64,000 nt of DNA from Rhizoctonia solani (taxonomy: Eukaryota; Basidiomycota; Agaricomycetes; Cantharellales; Ceratobasidiaceae). The stretch's first letter is position 1. Every line of letters starts with the position of its first letter. This document shows positions 14,350-26,270 of this stretch, in pieces. The translations under genes and the position numbers were made by a program. Under the pieces are notes generated by a model. The model was not told the DNA's origin. It ran no database searches and was given only the letters and a program-made list of their open reading frames with translations. The stretch spans positions 2,275,501 through 2,339,500 of the forward strand of contig NC_057372.1 of assembly GCF_016906535.1 (NCBI RefSeq), given 5' to 3'.

Positions 14350-15382
14350 GTCCGTCTTTTCAAGATAAACCAGCTTTATCTGCACTCCAACGTAGCATGC
14401 TTTCGGAGGCTTCTCGCCGGTATTAATTCCTGCCTCTGATCTCGACCGGGCCGTATTCCGCACACTTCTGGCCAGAGCAGGAGATCTCAGGACATACAAT
14501 AGCTCCACCCCCGCTAAGCGAACAGTGTACTACCCAACAGCCCGTGCTGATCACCGTAGTTGGCCATCTCCTGATTCACAGCGCGGCAAAGTGCACATAT
14601 CAGGTCTGGAGCGCACAGATGATACACTAATCAGATGAAAACACCCCAGGAGGTATAACGGCGAAGTTGGTTCGTTTGCTCGTGTCATGCCAATGTGACA
14701 ACGTGCCAGAAAGGTGGATAAGTGTCCCGAGGAGATGTCCCTCATGGATCGAGAGAATGGTGTGTGTTTTTCGGATGTGGGTAGAGAAGCAGCGATCCAT
14801 GAGTCGGTAGTACATCTCCGACAAGAGTGGTGATCTGAGCTTCGTCGAGTGAGTTTCCGATCTCAAAGGAGAGCGTGTGTATGTGCTAGTCGCTAAAAGT
14901 TGTCCCTAGTTCATTAGAATTTCCCAGAATCCAGGCTGCGTCTAGAACCGAGCAAGAAAAGCCCAACTGGAAGTCAATCAAGCGTCCGGTCAGCGGCAGC
15001 AGGATTGACCTCGCTCGATACAGAAAAGGGGGTTATTACAAGAGCCGTACCTGATCAATTCACTATTATGGAGCAGGTTGCTGAAATCTAAGCTCTGGTT
15101 CACAAAGGTGGTCAGTAACGAGAAATGTGACATTACCCATAAGCGCCGAGCACTTCCTGGGTCAATAAGGTTACGTTATCAAATGACGTCTGTCGAGCTC
15201 ATTGTTCAACTCGTGTTGGCATCTCATGATGCATGTGCACTTCGGCTAGTTGTAGCTTGTACAACAGTCACACCATACCTACCCTTGCCAACCACCTCAA
15301 GACGTACTTGATCTGGTGTAGCGATGATTTTCAGCCCAAAGGTAACGCTCTCGACTCGAAGCACGGGCTGCTTACGAGTCTG
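14350..15382. other. Gene-free stretch
   Basis: Region between the divergent hydrolase remnant and the oxidase. Overlapping short frames on both strands show no family motif. No repeat was recognised. Confidence 0.45.
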
Positions 15383-18073
15383 ATGATCTTCAGGTTGGGT
15401 TTCAATGGGCTGGTTCGGTGATGGCGATCATAGGGGCGTTCGCACAAGTCCCTGGATCGTTTGTCGAGGTGGGAGACACTAAGGTGTCCGCTATGATGGT
15501 GTGTTGTTGTTTTGTTCTCTATATACGATAATTTTGAACAATGGTCTACAGATGTTTTTGGGGAATGAACAAAAGGTATACATCCTGGTATGTATATCCG
15601 ATTGGCCTCTTCTAATGACATCACTGTAAATAAACTTACAACGCACATAGGACAAAGTGGAAGGCAACCCGTCACAAATCAATGGACACCCAGCTTGGGG
15701 CTCAGAATGGTAAAATTCCCGCGCGTGAACTCGGCATGACGAGATGGTTAAATCTCTTAACATAGGGATATAGCGTCATCGACAGCCACCCTGATGGACG
15801 TTCCGACAAACAGCTTTTGCGCAGCCGGTATGCATTTCCCTAACGGTTCATGGGCTACCTTTGGGGGCAATGCCGCTGTGGGACCAGGTGGGAAGATCGG
15901 CAGCGTGCCCAATCCGGGTGGCGCTGATGCCTTGTATGATGCTACCTACCAAGATTGGGACGGTCGCCGGGCCATTAGGGTACTGAACCCCTGCCCCAGT
16001 GGGTCGGCAGGTATGTCTTATTCATCACATAGCGCCACACTGAACTCATCCCGAGAATAGGCACCGCACAATGTCAGTGGTTTGACAATACTACATATGT
16101 CGGGATGCAAAAGGCCCGCTGGTACGCATCAACAGAAGCACTGGCTGACGGATCTATTGTGATTGTTGGCGGTTATGTGAACGGAGGATACATTAATAGG
16201 TATTCAATAAAAACGTCATGTACTCGCGTCTATTCGGTTCTGACCTCGATCGTTAGAAATACACCAAACATCGACCCAGCCTATTCTGAAGGTGCTGCGG
16301 AACCTACTTTTGAATTTTGGCCTAGCAGGTAAAGGCAATCCGGTTATGGCCTTGATCAATGCGTCCTGAACCATCCCTATCAGAGGAACCCCTGCGGCTG
16401 TCATGCAATTTATGATCACAACGAGCGGTTTGAATTCTTATGCACACCTATATCTAATGCCTAGTGGCAAAATGTTCGCTCAAGCCAATTTCTCCACGAG
16501 TAAGTGCGCATATACACACCTGTATCAGATGACTAATACTGTTTCAGTCTTGTGGGACTACAACAACAACATTGAAACACCCCTGCCCGACATGCCAGGT
16601 CGCGTTATTCGCGTATACCCCGCGTCAGGTGCCGTGGCGATGCTACCTCTTACACCTGGGAACAACTACACCCCCACCATCCTGTTCTGTGGCGGCTCGG
16701 ACATGCCCGAGTCTGCCTGGGGGAACTATAGCTGGCCCGCGATCAACACTTGGAACTATCCTGCTTCTCGAGACTGCCAGCGTATCACGCCCGAACCGAT
16801 GGATGGAAGCCAACCAGTGTACATTCAAGACGATGAAATGCTTGAAGGCCGGACCATGGGTCAATTTATCACTCTTCCTGATTCGACGCTTCTTGTGCTG
16901 AATGGCGCGTTGAACGGAACAGCTGGGTACGCGACGCAAACAGGAGAGACACCGACGTATGGGGAAATGCCGTTTGGAATGAGCTTGTCATCGGGACCAG
17001 TCTTGACGCCTGCGATATACGATCCCAATGCCCCGCCTGGTCAACGATGGAATCGGTTTGGAGAACCAAGCGCGATTCCTAGGCTATACCACTCAAGCGC
17101 GCTCTTGCTCCCAGACGGCTCGGTCCTCGTAGCAGGAAGCAACCCCAACGTCGACGTAAATTTTACAACTGCGTTCCCGACTACGTACGCAGCCGAACGT
17201 TTCTACCCTCCGTACTTTGCCAACATTGCGAATCGCCCTGTGCCAGAAGGTCTTCCCGATACGTTATCCTATGGGGGAGCAGCGTTTCAGATATACCTCC
17301 CTGTGGGTACGTACGTAGGAGATCCAAACGAGGCAGCTGGATCAGCACGGGTAGTTCTTGTTCGTCCGGGATTCTCGACCCACGCGATGAATATGGGCCA
17401 ACGACTGCTCCAGCTGAATTCGTCATTTGAAGTGTCCGACCAAGGAAACATCCTACTCCACGTTGCACAGGTTCCACCGAACCCGAATTTGCTCACTCCG
17501 GGGCCGGTGTTGATGTTTGTTGTCGTCGGCGGTGTCCCGAGTGTCGGAAAGATGGTGACGGTCGGAACAGGAAATTTCGGGACGCAGCCGGTTCAAGATG
17601 CGTCGTTCCTCCCTCCGTCTCGTCCCAGACCAAGTGTGGCAGCAAACCCGGCAGCGGCCAACGCCAACTCCGACTCGGACCGCACGTCCCGCGAATCTCG
17701 GACAAGGACCGTGGCTATTGCTGTGTCAGTAGGAGGCGGTATCCTGTTGGCTGCTCTGGTCGCCTTGATATACCTAATAAGGAAACGAAGACAGGACAAG
17801 GTCGAAACGTCCGAGTCGACTCAAGATTTAGGGGCACCTGCTACACTGGCGTCTCAACCTCCATCGATGGCATCGCTCTGGCGACCTGAGCATGACTCAC
17901 GATCGGGAGGAGTCTGGACGCCGTCTGTGAACAGCTCCAATCCGCAATTTGCACCACGGGCACATCCGTATCCGCATCCGTATCCGTACGAGTCAGAGTC
18001 GAGCCCTAGCTTGGGAGGTCCGGTTGTGTCCCCTGCTCGTGTTTATTCGGGACGTGGGTCCGTTCAGCGCTGA
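15383..18073 (+). CDS. Glyoxal oxidase-type copper radical oxidase, membrane-anchored
   Basis: Extracellular copper enzyme that oxidises simple aldehydes and makes H2O2 for peroxidases. First exons: GAFAQVPGSFVEVGDTKVSA, MFLGNEQKVYILDKVEGNPS, then TNSFCAAGMHFPNG with the Cys of the Tyr-Cys cofactor. The partner Tyr lies in MQKARWYAST. Copper ligands are the Tyr-His pair of IPRLYHSSALLL and the His of PGFSTHAMNMGQR. A DUF1929-type beta domain ends at about TVGTGNFGTQPV, followed by a Pro/Ser stalk, a TM helix (VAIAVSVGGGILLAALVALI) and a cytosolic tail. Introns of about 48-58 nt are all in phase. A signal peptide from ATG 15383 needs one added base near 15420; otherwise translation starts at ATG 15421 with a weak leader. 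The C-terminal TM form is a minority type among these oxidases. Confidence 0.93.
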
Positions 18074-19340
18074 GATGGCAGTGCGCGTTTATTGAGGGAG
18101 GGGAGAACATGGGGAATAAGCTCACAAGGGGCACGTGTTTGTGCAGAGCAGACTGATAAGATTACTTGATTTGGTAAAACTGAGAATTGGATATGAATAA
18201 TTGTGTATTCTTTTTACCGCTTTTTTTCTTTTTCTTTTTTCACGTTGTATCTCATGACTCCCACTGTATCACGGACGGACACGGAATGGCTTGGTTACTA
18301 GGATAGTAAAGTGGGCCGGCGGATGTATTTTATGTGATTTATGATCGATCATTTGGCGAGTTTAGCCTATGTTTAACCAATTGTTACGAAAGTTGAAGGA
18401 GTAGATCGTTGTTCTAGTTAGCTTCAAACGATGTGCATCTGGTTACGACACTTGGGTAGGACTGGAGCAGGTTTCGAAGACGATCAAACGTGAATGTGCG
18501 GATTCTTTAATCCGCTCTTGTTCATCGCGAAGGAAAGTCCATGCATTCGCAAAGAGTGGGTGTACGGGTGGAGTACAGTATGTGCGTTCGTCATACCGCA
18601 AGGTGCGAACCTGGGCGTTTGTCGGCTTTCTACGTCAAGTGAGATAGGACTGATCGGTATATACCCTTTATCCAGTGCCTGCGGCTACTTTTGACGGTTC
18701 GGTTCCTGTCACTAGTTCACGTTGATTGAAAATCAGGTCCCTCGTAATTCAACAGATATCGATCCAGGTGGGTATGATGGGGTGGTATCGTATGAGCAGA
18801 TGCCTTGTTATGTCGTATCGATTGCGGTGGAGAGCACACCTCGGGGTCATCGAGAACGCCGAGCCCCTTCTGCCCTTCTGGAAGTTGGATGTATCCATAG
18901 AGATAGGAACCGAATTTGTGTAAAGGCATGACATTAATAGACGAATTGAGGTGTGCGGGGGTAGAACAAAGTGTGCTTTGTTTACAAGGTAATGGTGGAG
19001 ACTTGGGTGGTGGTTAGGGATGGATGTATGCGATGGGGAGGAATATACCGGGGAGGTATAGGGTGTGATATGCATATATGGGATGTGTGGATCAGGTATT
19101 CCGTAGGATGACTTTTCAGGATATGCGGAACAGGGACCATCCGAAGGTGCAGTCTTGCCGGAGGGAAGCACGACCGGCGACCCAAGAGTTCGGGCCCATC
19201 TAGATCAGTGAGCAGTAGAATGGGACCCACGTCTGCGGACACAGTCGCCAATTGAAAGCTTCTTGCCGTCAGAGTATATATCGAAACAATCGTTGTTGCT
19301 TGTGCGGTCTCGAGTCTCCACCTAGTAGCACTATCTGGCC
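18074..19340. other. Gene-free stretch
   Basis: Contains the oxidase 3' region (a CACGTG at 18132-18137 and T-rich tracts near 18210-18240) and the promoter of the Zn2Cys6 factor. No coding frame could be supported. Confidence 0.5.
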
Positions 19341-20550
19341 ATGGCTGTGGTCTCGAGCCAACCGATGCTCACTGGCTCTCCGCAGCAGCTGCAGACTGCC
19401 ACGTCCTTTGTCACAACTGGCCAACATGCTCTTCCCGGTCCCTCTCGACGCGGCCGAGGCCGACCACCGGGTTCATCTGCCGACCGGAACACATCCCTCG
19501 ACACCTCCCTGACCGCCTCATCCACCAGTCCTGCTGCCTCCACCCGCACCAAAAACGGATGTTGGTCATGCCGCGTTAGGCGCAAGGCAAGTCTCCGCAG
19601 CACACACATACACACACAATCACCCGCTAACATCTCTGTAGAAGTGCGACGAGGGGGCCTCTGGACGCCAGGGCTCGTGCGGCAACTGCACTCGTCTCGA
19701 GATCGATTGCTTGGGATGGGGGGCTAAGCGTCCCGAGTGGATGAAGGTTCGTCTCTCTCCCGCTCATTTCAAGATGTCCGAATTAATTTCTTTGTTTTTA
19801 TCAGGATAAAACCCAGGTCGAGGCATGGAAGGCTCGCGTTACCCAGAGTCTCAAGGACAAGGGTATGATTCGTGGTGTTCCTCGCACCAACCCCCCTGCG
19901 CCGCCACCGTTCACATACAACCCCCGTGGTGCCCGTAACGTTACCCCTCCGGACTCCTCGGGCAGCAATCCCAGTCAGAGTCTGAGCCCAGTCTCTCCCG
20001 TTATCAACACTATTCCTGGCGCAGGTCCGATCCCCCGTACACTTCCCAATACCACTAGTACTCCCCCTCGTGCCCAGCCATCTGTGGCAATCAATACCAT
20101 GCTCCCGACCCCCGACATCAACGGTCTTGTTCATTCTCAGCAACCACTACACGAGCTCTCTGAAGAGTCTGACGAGGAATATGGCTGGGACATTCCTGAT
20201 ACCACCCTTTCCGAGCTTCCCCCGAGTCTCTTTGATGGTCCCGCCCTCGGTGATACGCCAAACCCCATGGATCCCATCCAAGCTGTCTTTCCTCAACCAG
20301 ATACATTCGAACAAGTCACTGTCTTTCCTGAAGTCGTTGGGGAGCTTATTTCCCCAGGGGTCAGAGGTAAGTGTCCCAATATGTGATTGATTACGTATTT
20401 TGACGCTTGCATGTAGCTGGCACTACTGTCGGTTTCGTAACTCCGTATGAGTTTGCCCCTCAGACAGGTGTTGCTCCCTCGGTCATCTTTGGTCCCACTC
20501 CTCCCTATGTCGGTTCTGAGAACGAGTGGTCTAATTATAATGGGTATCAA

Positions 20551-20593
<43 letters not shown>

Positions 20594-22190
20594 AACAACA
20601 ACAGCAGACCGAATATGCAACTAACGAGTGGGCATCTACCAACGGATACGCCTATTCAAGTACTACGAGTGATATCCCCCCTCCGTACCAAGAGCATCAA
20701 GTCCAGCCGTTCCAACCCCAGGTCCTGCGTACACCAACTGTTGGGCTCGACCAAGACCGACTGCGCAACATGCTTATCCTCTACTACTTCAAGCACGTCC
20801 GTCAGATGCAGTACGTCTTTGCTGGAGACACCACCACCAATGTCATGTGGCACCACGCCCAAATGGACCCACAGGGTGTCGTCTCGCTCGCACTCTGCTC
20901 CCTCGCTGCTCTGCATGACTCGAGGATGCGCATAGCAAATGGCATCATGCCCAACGATCAGCGTGCACGTGGCCCAGCGGACAAGTACTACCAAAAAGCG
21001 CTGGCAAGGTTGCAAGATAACAAGCTGCGTACCGGAATACTCACGGATGCAGATGCCACCGCCGCGTTGCACTTTGTTTCGTTTTGGTAAGCCCTTGCAC
21101 TTGCACTTCTAGGGGAATGCAACATTGATCGAGTGCAGGCTGTTTACGGGAGGCACGGGCGACTGGCCGACCGCGCTCCAAATTGCAGGTGATTGGTATG
21201 AGCAGAGTAATATCACAAAGGACGAGAACCCAATGAAGTCGTTGATGGAGATGAACGAAAACGTATGTCTGCCGCGTGTTTTTCTAGTCTTTTCGCCAAG
21301 CTGACTTGGGCGTGCTTCCCTCATCTCCAGGCGAAGCATGCAAGCAAGACGACAATGTGGATGGACATTTTCTCGTCCATTTCGCTCTGCAAGTCGCCAC
21401 GCTTTTTGGGCCTTTACCGTCGATTGTTGCAACCGAACACATGGTACCCAACCGGCCAACGATCTGGGCTTCAACTCGAGAATGTCATGGGATGCGCAGA
21501 CGGAATCATGCTCTGCCTGGCTGAAATCGCCGACCTTGCCTACTGGAAGTCCCAACAACAGGCCAACGGATGCCTTAGCATGCCAGAGCTCGTGCGCCGG
21601 GGTCTCGTAATCGAAAAAGACCTGAGACGCGAGGGCTACACGCTCTTCCGTCAGCAACAACAGGAGAACGGGATGTGGGGTAGCGTCCCGCCTCGGGCGA
21701 CAGCGACCCCGAGTGTTAATCTGGACCTCCCGAACGGTCTACGGCTGGGTCAGTCCCATTCACCGCCCTCTTCACCGCCGCTGCCAAACGCAGTTTTAGA
21801 CGGCGACGAGCTCCGTCGGCTCGTCTCGGATATCTTCCGGGAAGCCGCGATCCTGTATCTGCATACCGAATATCTGATCTGCGCCCGCAAGTCCCGGAGA
21901 TCAAGCGCGCGGTCAAGGACACGGTCGAGGCCCTCAAAAAGCTCCCGTGTAGCGAGTACGATCGCAGTCTGGTCTTCCCGCTCGCCTTGGTGGGGTGTGC
22001 GACCGACGAGCCGGAGATGAGAGAGTACGTGCGCTGTCGCATCAAGCAGTTGAGCTCGGCCGTCGGGAACTGTGCCACTGCTGGAGAACTTATTGAGCAT
22101 GTATGGTCTCGGCGAGACAAGTCCCCTGGGCTCGTGCTCGGTTGGCGAGAGGCGATGCAAGAGATCAACATGACGATCTTGTTGGTCTGA
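19341..22190 (+). CDS. Zn2Cys6 (C6) fungal transcription factor
   Basis: Start ATG at 19341. The N-terminus carries an AT-hook-like RRGRGRPPG. The binuclear zinc cluster then spans an intron: CWSCRVRRKKCDE, SCGNCTRLEIDC. A Pro/Ser/Thr-rich region follows, then a 20-residue glutamine run encoded by mixed CAG/CAA at 20548-20607. The C-terminal regulatory domain (from LRNMLILYYFKHVRQMQYVF) resembles the fungal-specific Fungal_trans_2 domain and runs to the stop at 22188-22190. The frame breaks once at about 21884, in CCC; adding one C gives a continuous reading into QVPEIKRAVKDTVEALKKLP, so an assembly error is likely. It is a sequence-specific nuclear regulator; the target pathway cannot be read from context. 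Confidence 0.9.
20548..20607 (+). repeat. CAG/CAA repeat coding polyglutamine
   Basis: Twenty uninterrupted glutamine codons (5 CAG, 15 CAA) inside the Zn2Cys6 factor, between its disordered region and regulatory domain. Mixed codons suggest selection for the amino-acid run and lower slippage than a pure CAG tract. Confidence 0.9.
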
Positions 22191-23168
22191 TCTTCCCCGT
22201 CTCTCTCTCACACACGTTTGCATGCGTGAGAAGACTATTACGTCTATCTTTTCTATCTCACTTTGTTTATTTCAGATTTTTTCGGGGCTTCTTGTGTATC
22301 TTTTGTCTATGTACCATTATGTCGGTGATCAGTTGTTTTGGGTTCTGTGTCATTATTGTTTTTCCCCCCCTCCCATGTTCCAAAAGCCTATGTGCGTATG
22401 CTTGATCCTCTATCGTACACTTGGGATGTTAGAGGACCATCTCGAATTCGATTACTACTAATGTATCAACCAAAGTTAATGAAAATGCTCGTGTTCCAAA
22501 TTGTCTCAAGTTGTCTTTTTAAATGGGCGCTCATTCCATTAATTATAAAATATGAGATTAGGTTTCTCAGTTGACTATCGACGATCGTCGCGTTGATCCT
22601 AGGTGGCCCGATTCCACTTGGACCACAATACAATAAAGCTTAAAACAGCCGCTCATATACTGCATGGTGGCGTCATTGTCATCATTAGGGGCACTTGCAC
22701 TGCACTCGAGGTTTTAGATTTTTTGCCCACGCCACGACGGTGTTGATGATGACTCGGTCGATCTGGCCGAGTCTGAAGACCGCCTTGCAATCATTTCGGG
22801 TTGAAATGTGTTGGCGTATACGTAACGGCGCCTAAAGGATCTTTGGTCCACGTGACCTTTGCTCTGCTCTCTGCGCGGCCTGGGGACGCTATGGAATGTT
22901 GCGATGGGGGCGATGGGTTGCGGTTCATGTCATTAGGCGAGTCGAACCATCATTTCACTCGGACTGTCAAATTTCTAAATATTTTTTGATACTTTGTTGC
23001 AGATCTCGTCCTGCCGTTTTATCCGGGAGTAAAAATGTCTCAAGGATCGTCCAGCTGTAAGTTTTACCGTACAGTCACGATGCAATTGATATATATGGTT
23101 ATCGTAGGCGACGACCGTTTAGCCTCTACCCGGCGGTGGCCTCGAAGGAACACAGTCCCGAAACGAAG
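22191..23168. other. Intergenic region, possible upstream exon
   Basis: Mostly non-coding. A CACGTG lies at 22849-22854. A short ATG exon (23036, MSQGSS) followed by a GT...AG intron ending near 23107 could supply an N-terminus to the next gene, but its phase misses by one base. No other gene was seen. Confidence 0.4.
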
Positions 23169-25684
23169 ATGACCAATGAGGATTCTATAACGACCACTCC
23201 ATGCGCCCCGCCCAATCCCATATCACCCGCTAATCCACTCGCAACTCTCCGGGAACTGATTACGGATAAACGCCCAGTCGATGTCAGCACGCTCGAATCC
23301 ACCTATGTCGCATGTCCCGCGCACCACCTCTCCTACCTAACGAAATCAGAATTCTCGGCTCTTGTGTCAGCTGCGAGCGCTCGTCCGGAATTTGTCTTGA
23401 AGCTGTGCGAGGATCAGGTCAGGCTTGGGAAACGCATATCTGATTCGGACAGGTATTGGTATATGGTTGCTCACTTGAGCTGTTGTTTGTCCCATTTTCG
23501 CTGTTTGGAGTTGGGCGGGAATGATACTAAACCAGGTGAGTTCTCGAGCTTGAATTAATTGCAGGTGTGCACGTCTAATCTCGTTGGAATGAGCTATAGA
23601 GGAGACTACTTCGCCGGCGCCAATAGAACACCTTACGAATGCGCAAGCACATTATACTAAATTGGCCAAGAACCGCATGGGAGTGCATCATGCTTATTTG
23701 GAACGACTTTTGCGCATTTATGAACATATTTCATCGACTCCAACGCATTCTCAAGTGATTGGCGTGCTGCGCGGTATCATCTCCACCGTTCTCCAGTCGC
23801 TCTTTTCCAGGCCCCGGTTCCGGTTTGAATCCCATCTTTCCCAAGTTGTCTGGCACGCAATCGCGTCGGTCCAGTTTGACCGAGCTCAAACCAGGGCGAT
23901 ACTCGGCGCCCTTCGACTGCGGTTTTCCGGAACTGGTTCAGCTCGTGATTCGCGAACCTGCGATTCTGATCCAATGCAACATCTTCTGCAGACTATACTT
24001 GATTCACCCAAAGCCGATACGAGGATTCATAACGAAGTTTGTTCCATCCTCCGCGATTCACAGGCATGGTCGTGGTTGAGGGCACTCGCCGGGGGACCAC
24101 ACGAGCCATCTATGGTGGCAGGCGCTAATACCAGGCTGGCCGTTTTGGTAATGCTGCATCAACTCTATGCTGATACACCTTTAACCGGCTCGAAGTCAAC
24201 GCTTACATCACTCGAACATTGTTGGAACGTGTGGATGACCATATTGGGTGCCGAAGCTATCTCTGCACAGTCCCTGCCCCAGACACAATCGATCGAGCCA
24301 TTCTATCGTCCTTTCTCCGCCTTGCAGTGCGATATCAGTCTACACGCGTCGTGTCGGGAGCAGAGCGCTTGCTCACCGTGTACACTTCGGTATTATGTGA
24401 AGAAGACAAGATCCACATGGCTCAGCCTAGAAGTTTATCCGTCGAACTCGGTGCTGCTTACGCTTGCACAGGCACTTCGAATGTATTTGAACTTTCAGCG
24501 AGGTTATCAGCAGCAGGATTCCGGTTAGACTCGATCCGACTTCCGTCCGGGTACTTGACGCACGTGGTGGATTTGTTACTCAAATACCGGTTTGTGCAGG
24601 TCGCTCGGAAGGTTTCAAGCCAGGTACCGGCGGACTTGCCTCCAACGCTCATTGCTTCTGTTGCCTATAACTGCGCCGAAGCAGGGTACGTCTCCGATGC
24701 CGCATCTTTGTTATGCGATGCACGACTCGACGTCGAAGAACGACATCGTATTGCCCTCGAGTGTTTATACCAGCTAAACAAACAAAGGGGTGTGCTGACA
24801 CGACCTGTTGCATTGCATATATGCGAGGCTCTTGGTCCGGATTTAGGTCGCACGCCGCCTAATCTTCGTCCTATCGCTGTTCGAATGGCTTTGAATGCTG
24901 GCCTTTTACGTCTTGCTGGTCTCATGGGTGCCCATTGGCAATTGCAACCTCGACTTCAGCGCTTACTAGCCACCCGATTAGTCAAAGCACGTCTCCCCGG
25001 CTCGCTTCCCAGGCATTGGACCCACACCAAGTTAAATGGTTCTCCATGGTGCTTGGTAACACCATTTATCGCCATAGAATTTCCGGAAGAGCGCGGCGAA
25101 GCCATAACCGGCTCTCGTATGGCGAAATAAACGCAACACGCTTGGGGAATATACTTCTCAGTCGTTCGAGTGCGCGTCTTGGCGGACGTGCCCAGCTCCG
25201 AGCTACTTTGGCTACTTTGGCTCGGCTCCTTCGCGCCAACGGAGTTGCGTACGAGACATCTTGGAGCAGCAAACGCAAACGTGCGCCATTTCGGCCAGAC
25301 GGTGTAACATTAAACATCATTCTACGCGCGCTGGTGCGATCCACTTTCTGTGTGTCATCGAGTGATTTAAGAACACTATTTGATTTACTATCCCGTGCTG
25401 GCCGGTGTGGAATGGCCAAAGTCGGCAATCACTTCGGAACGGGAGCGGACTATGTACTTGATGGATACGCGAGCAGCGCAATCGCGCTGGCAAAGCTCGT
25501 CCCTCGAACGGAAGGACCATGGGCATTTGTCCGCTATGTAAGACCGCTCTTACGGACGTTTGTCGCTGGACTACGAATTCGGGGAGATCAGGAGGGGGTC
25601 AAGGTGGTAATGAAGGTTCTCAGGGCAGAGGATTGGCACTGGAGAAGGGCGGGTTGGCATAGCCCCGGTGGTCCCGATTCATAG
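23169..25684 (+). CDS. Large helical protein of unknown function, possibly organellar
   Basis: No family is named with confidence. The ATG at 23169 opens a Thr/Pro-rich start, then long Leu/Ala/Arg-rich helical stretches without TM segments, suggestive of PPR/TPR-like alpha solenoid proteins (for example VRMALNAGLLRLAGLMGAHW and TLATLARLLRANGVAYETSW). One intron lies at about 23536-23600. The reading passes through three frames: the breaks are near 24187 (GG) and 24995-24998 (CCCC). Adding one base to each run yields one continuous protein of about 800 residues ending at 25684. High Arg content and lack of a signal peptide fit a mitochondrial or nuclear RNA-related role, which is inference only. 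Confidence 0.6.
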
Positions 25685-26270
25685 CATATACAAAGGTTTG
25701 ATGGGATGTCACTGTATGATGTTACGGCATTTGATGGATATATTTATTTTCGTTCTTTGGTGCCAAGTCCAGTATATCTAGGAAAGAGCTGCTCAATCCT
25801 GTGACATTCTACATATGCCCATCTTCATCGTTTGGACTGTTTAAGAGGTTTTGTCTGGGTTCTTCTGATATGGACGCATAGGTTTGTCGCTTCCTTTGCC
25901 GCATGGGTCTCACTCTCAGGCCCCAGTTGGTGAGGTGAACAACTATAGCCAAAGGCTTGGCTTATGCCAGTGATCGAATTGGTTGTGAGGCCAGAGCCAG
26001 GCGACACACGTTCAAAACGCCATATGTGCCAAGACACAGGGATGATCGGACCGGAAGCAAATAATACGAACGTGCGTGGCTATAAAGCCTGTGAGTGGCT
26101 GCTCGACCGGAGTATATGCGCTACGATCAGATGTGGAGTAGTTCCAGGCACTACGCCTTGTTATTATTGGGACCGCCTGTCACCCAAATGCCGAGCACAA
26201 CCGAAAATTTGGGTGAAATAGGATATAAATTCCACAGGCTGAGGGCTTGAGAAGATAACGCCGTCTCATC
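25685..26270. promoter_or_regulatory. Promoter region of the phosphate transporter
   Basis: Non-coding. It holds TATAAA at 26224-26229, 42 bases before the ATG, and another TATAAA near 26081. Two E-box half-type hexamers occur: CACGTT at 26007-26012 and its reverse complement AACGTG at 26069-26074. CACGTT/CACGTG is the core bound by yeast Pho4 at phosphate genes; control by a Pho4-like factor is an inference from motif and context. Confidence 0.4.

Noticed and set aside
20293..20601. Poly-leucine frame, minus strand
   Set aside because: Antisense of the CAG/CAA polyglutamine repeat.
19341..22190. Zn2Cys6 factor as local regulator of a metabolic gene cluster
   Set aside because: Neighbours are an oxidase and an unrelated helical protein in mixed orientation; no backbone synthase or tailoring enzymes are present.
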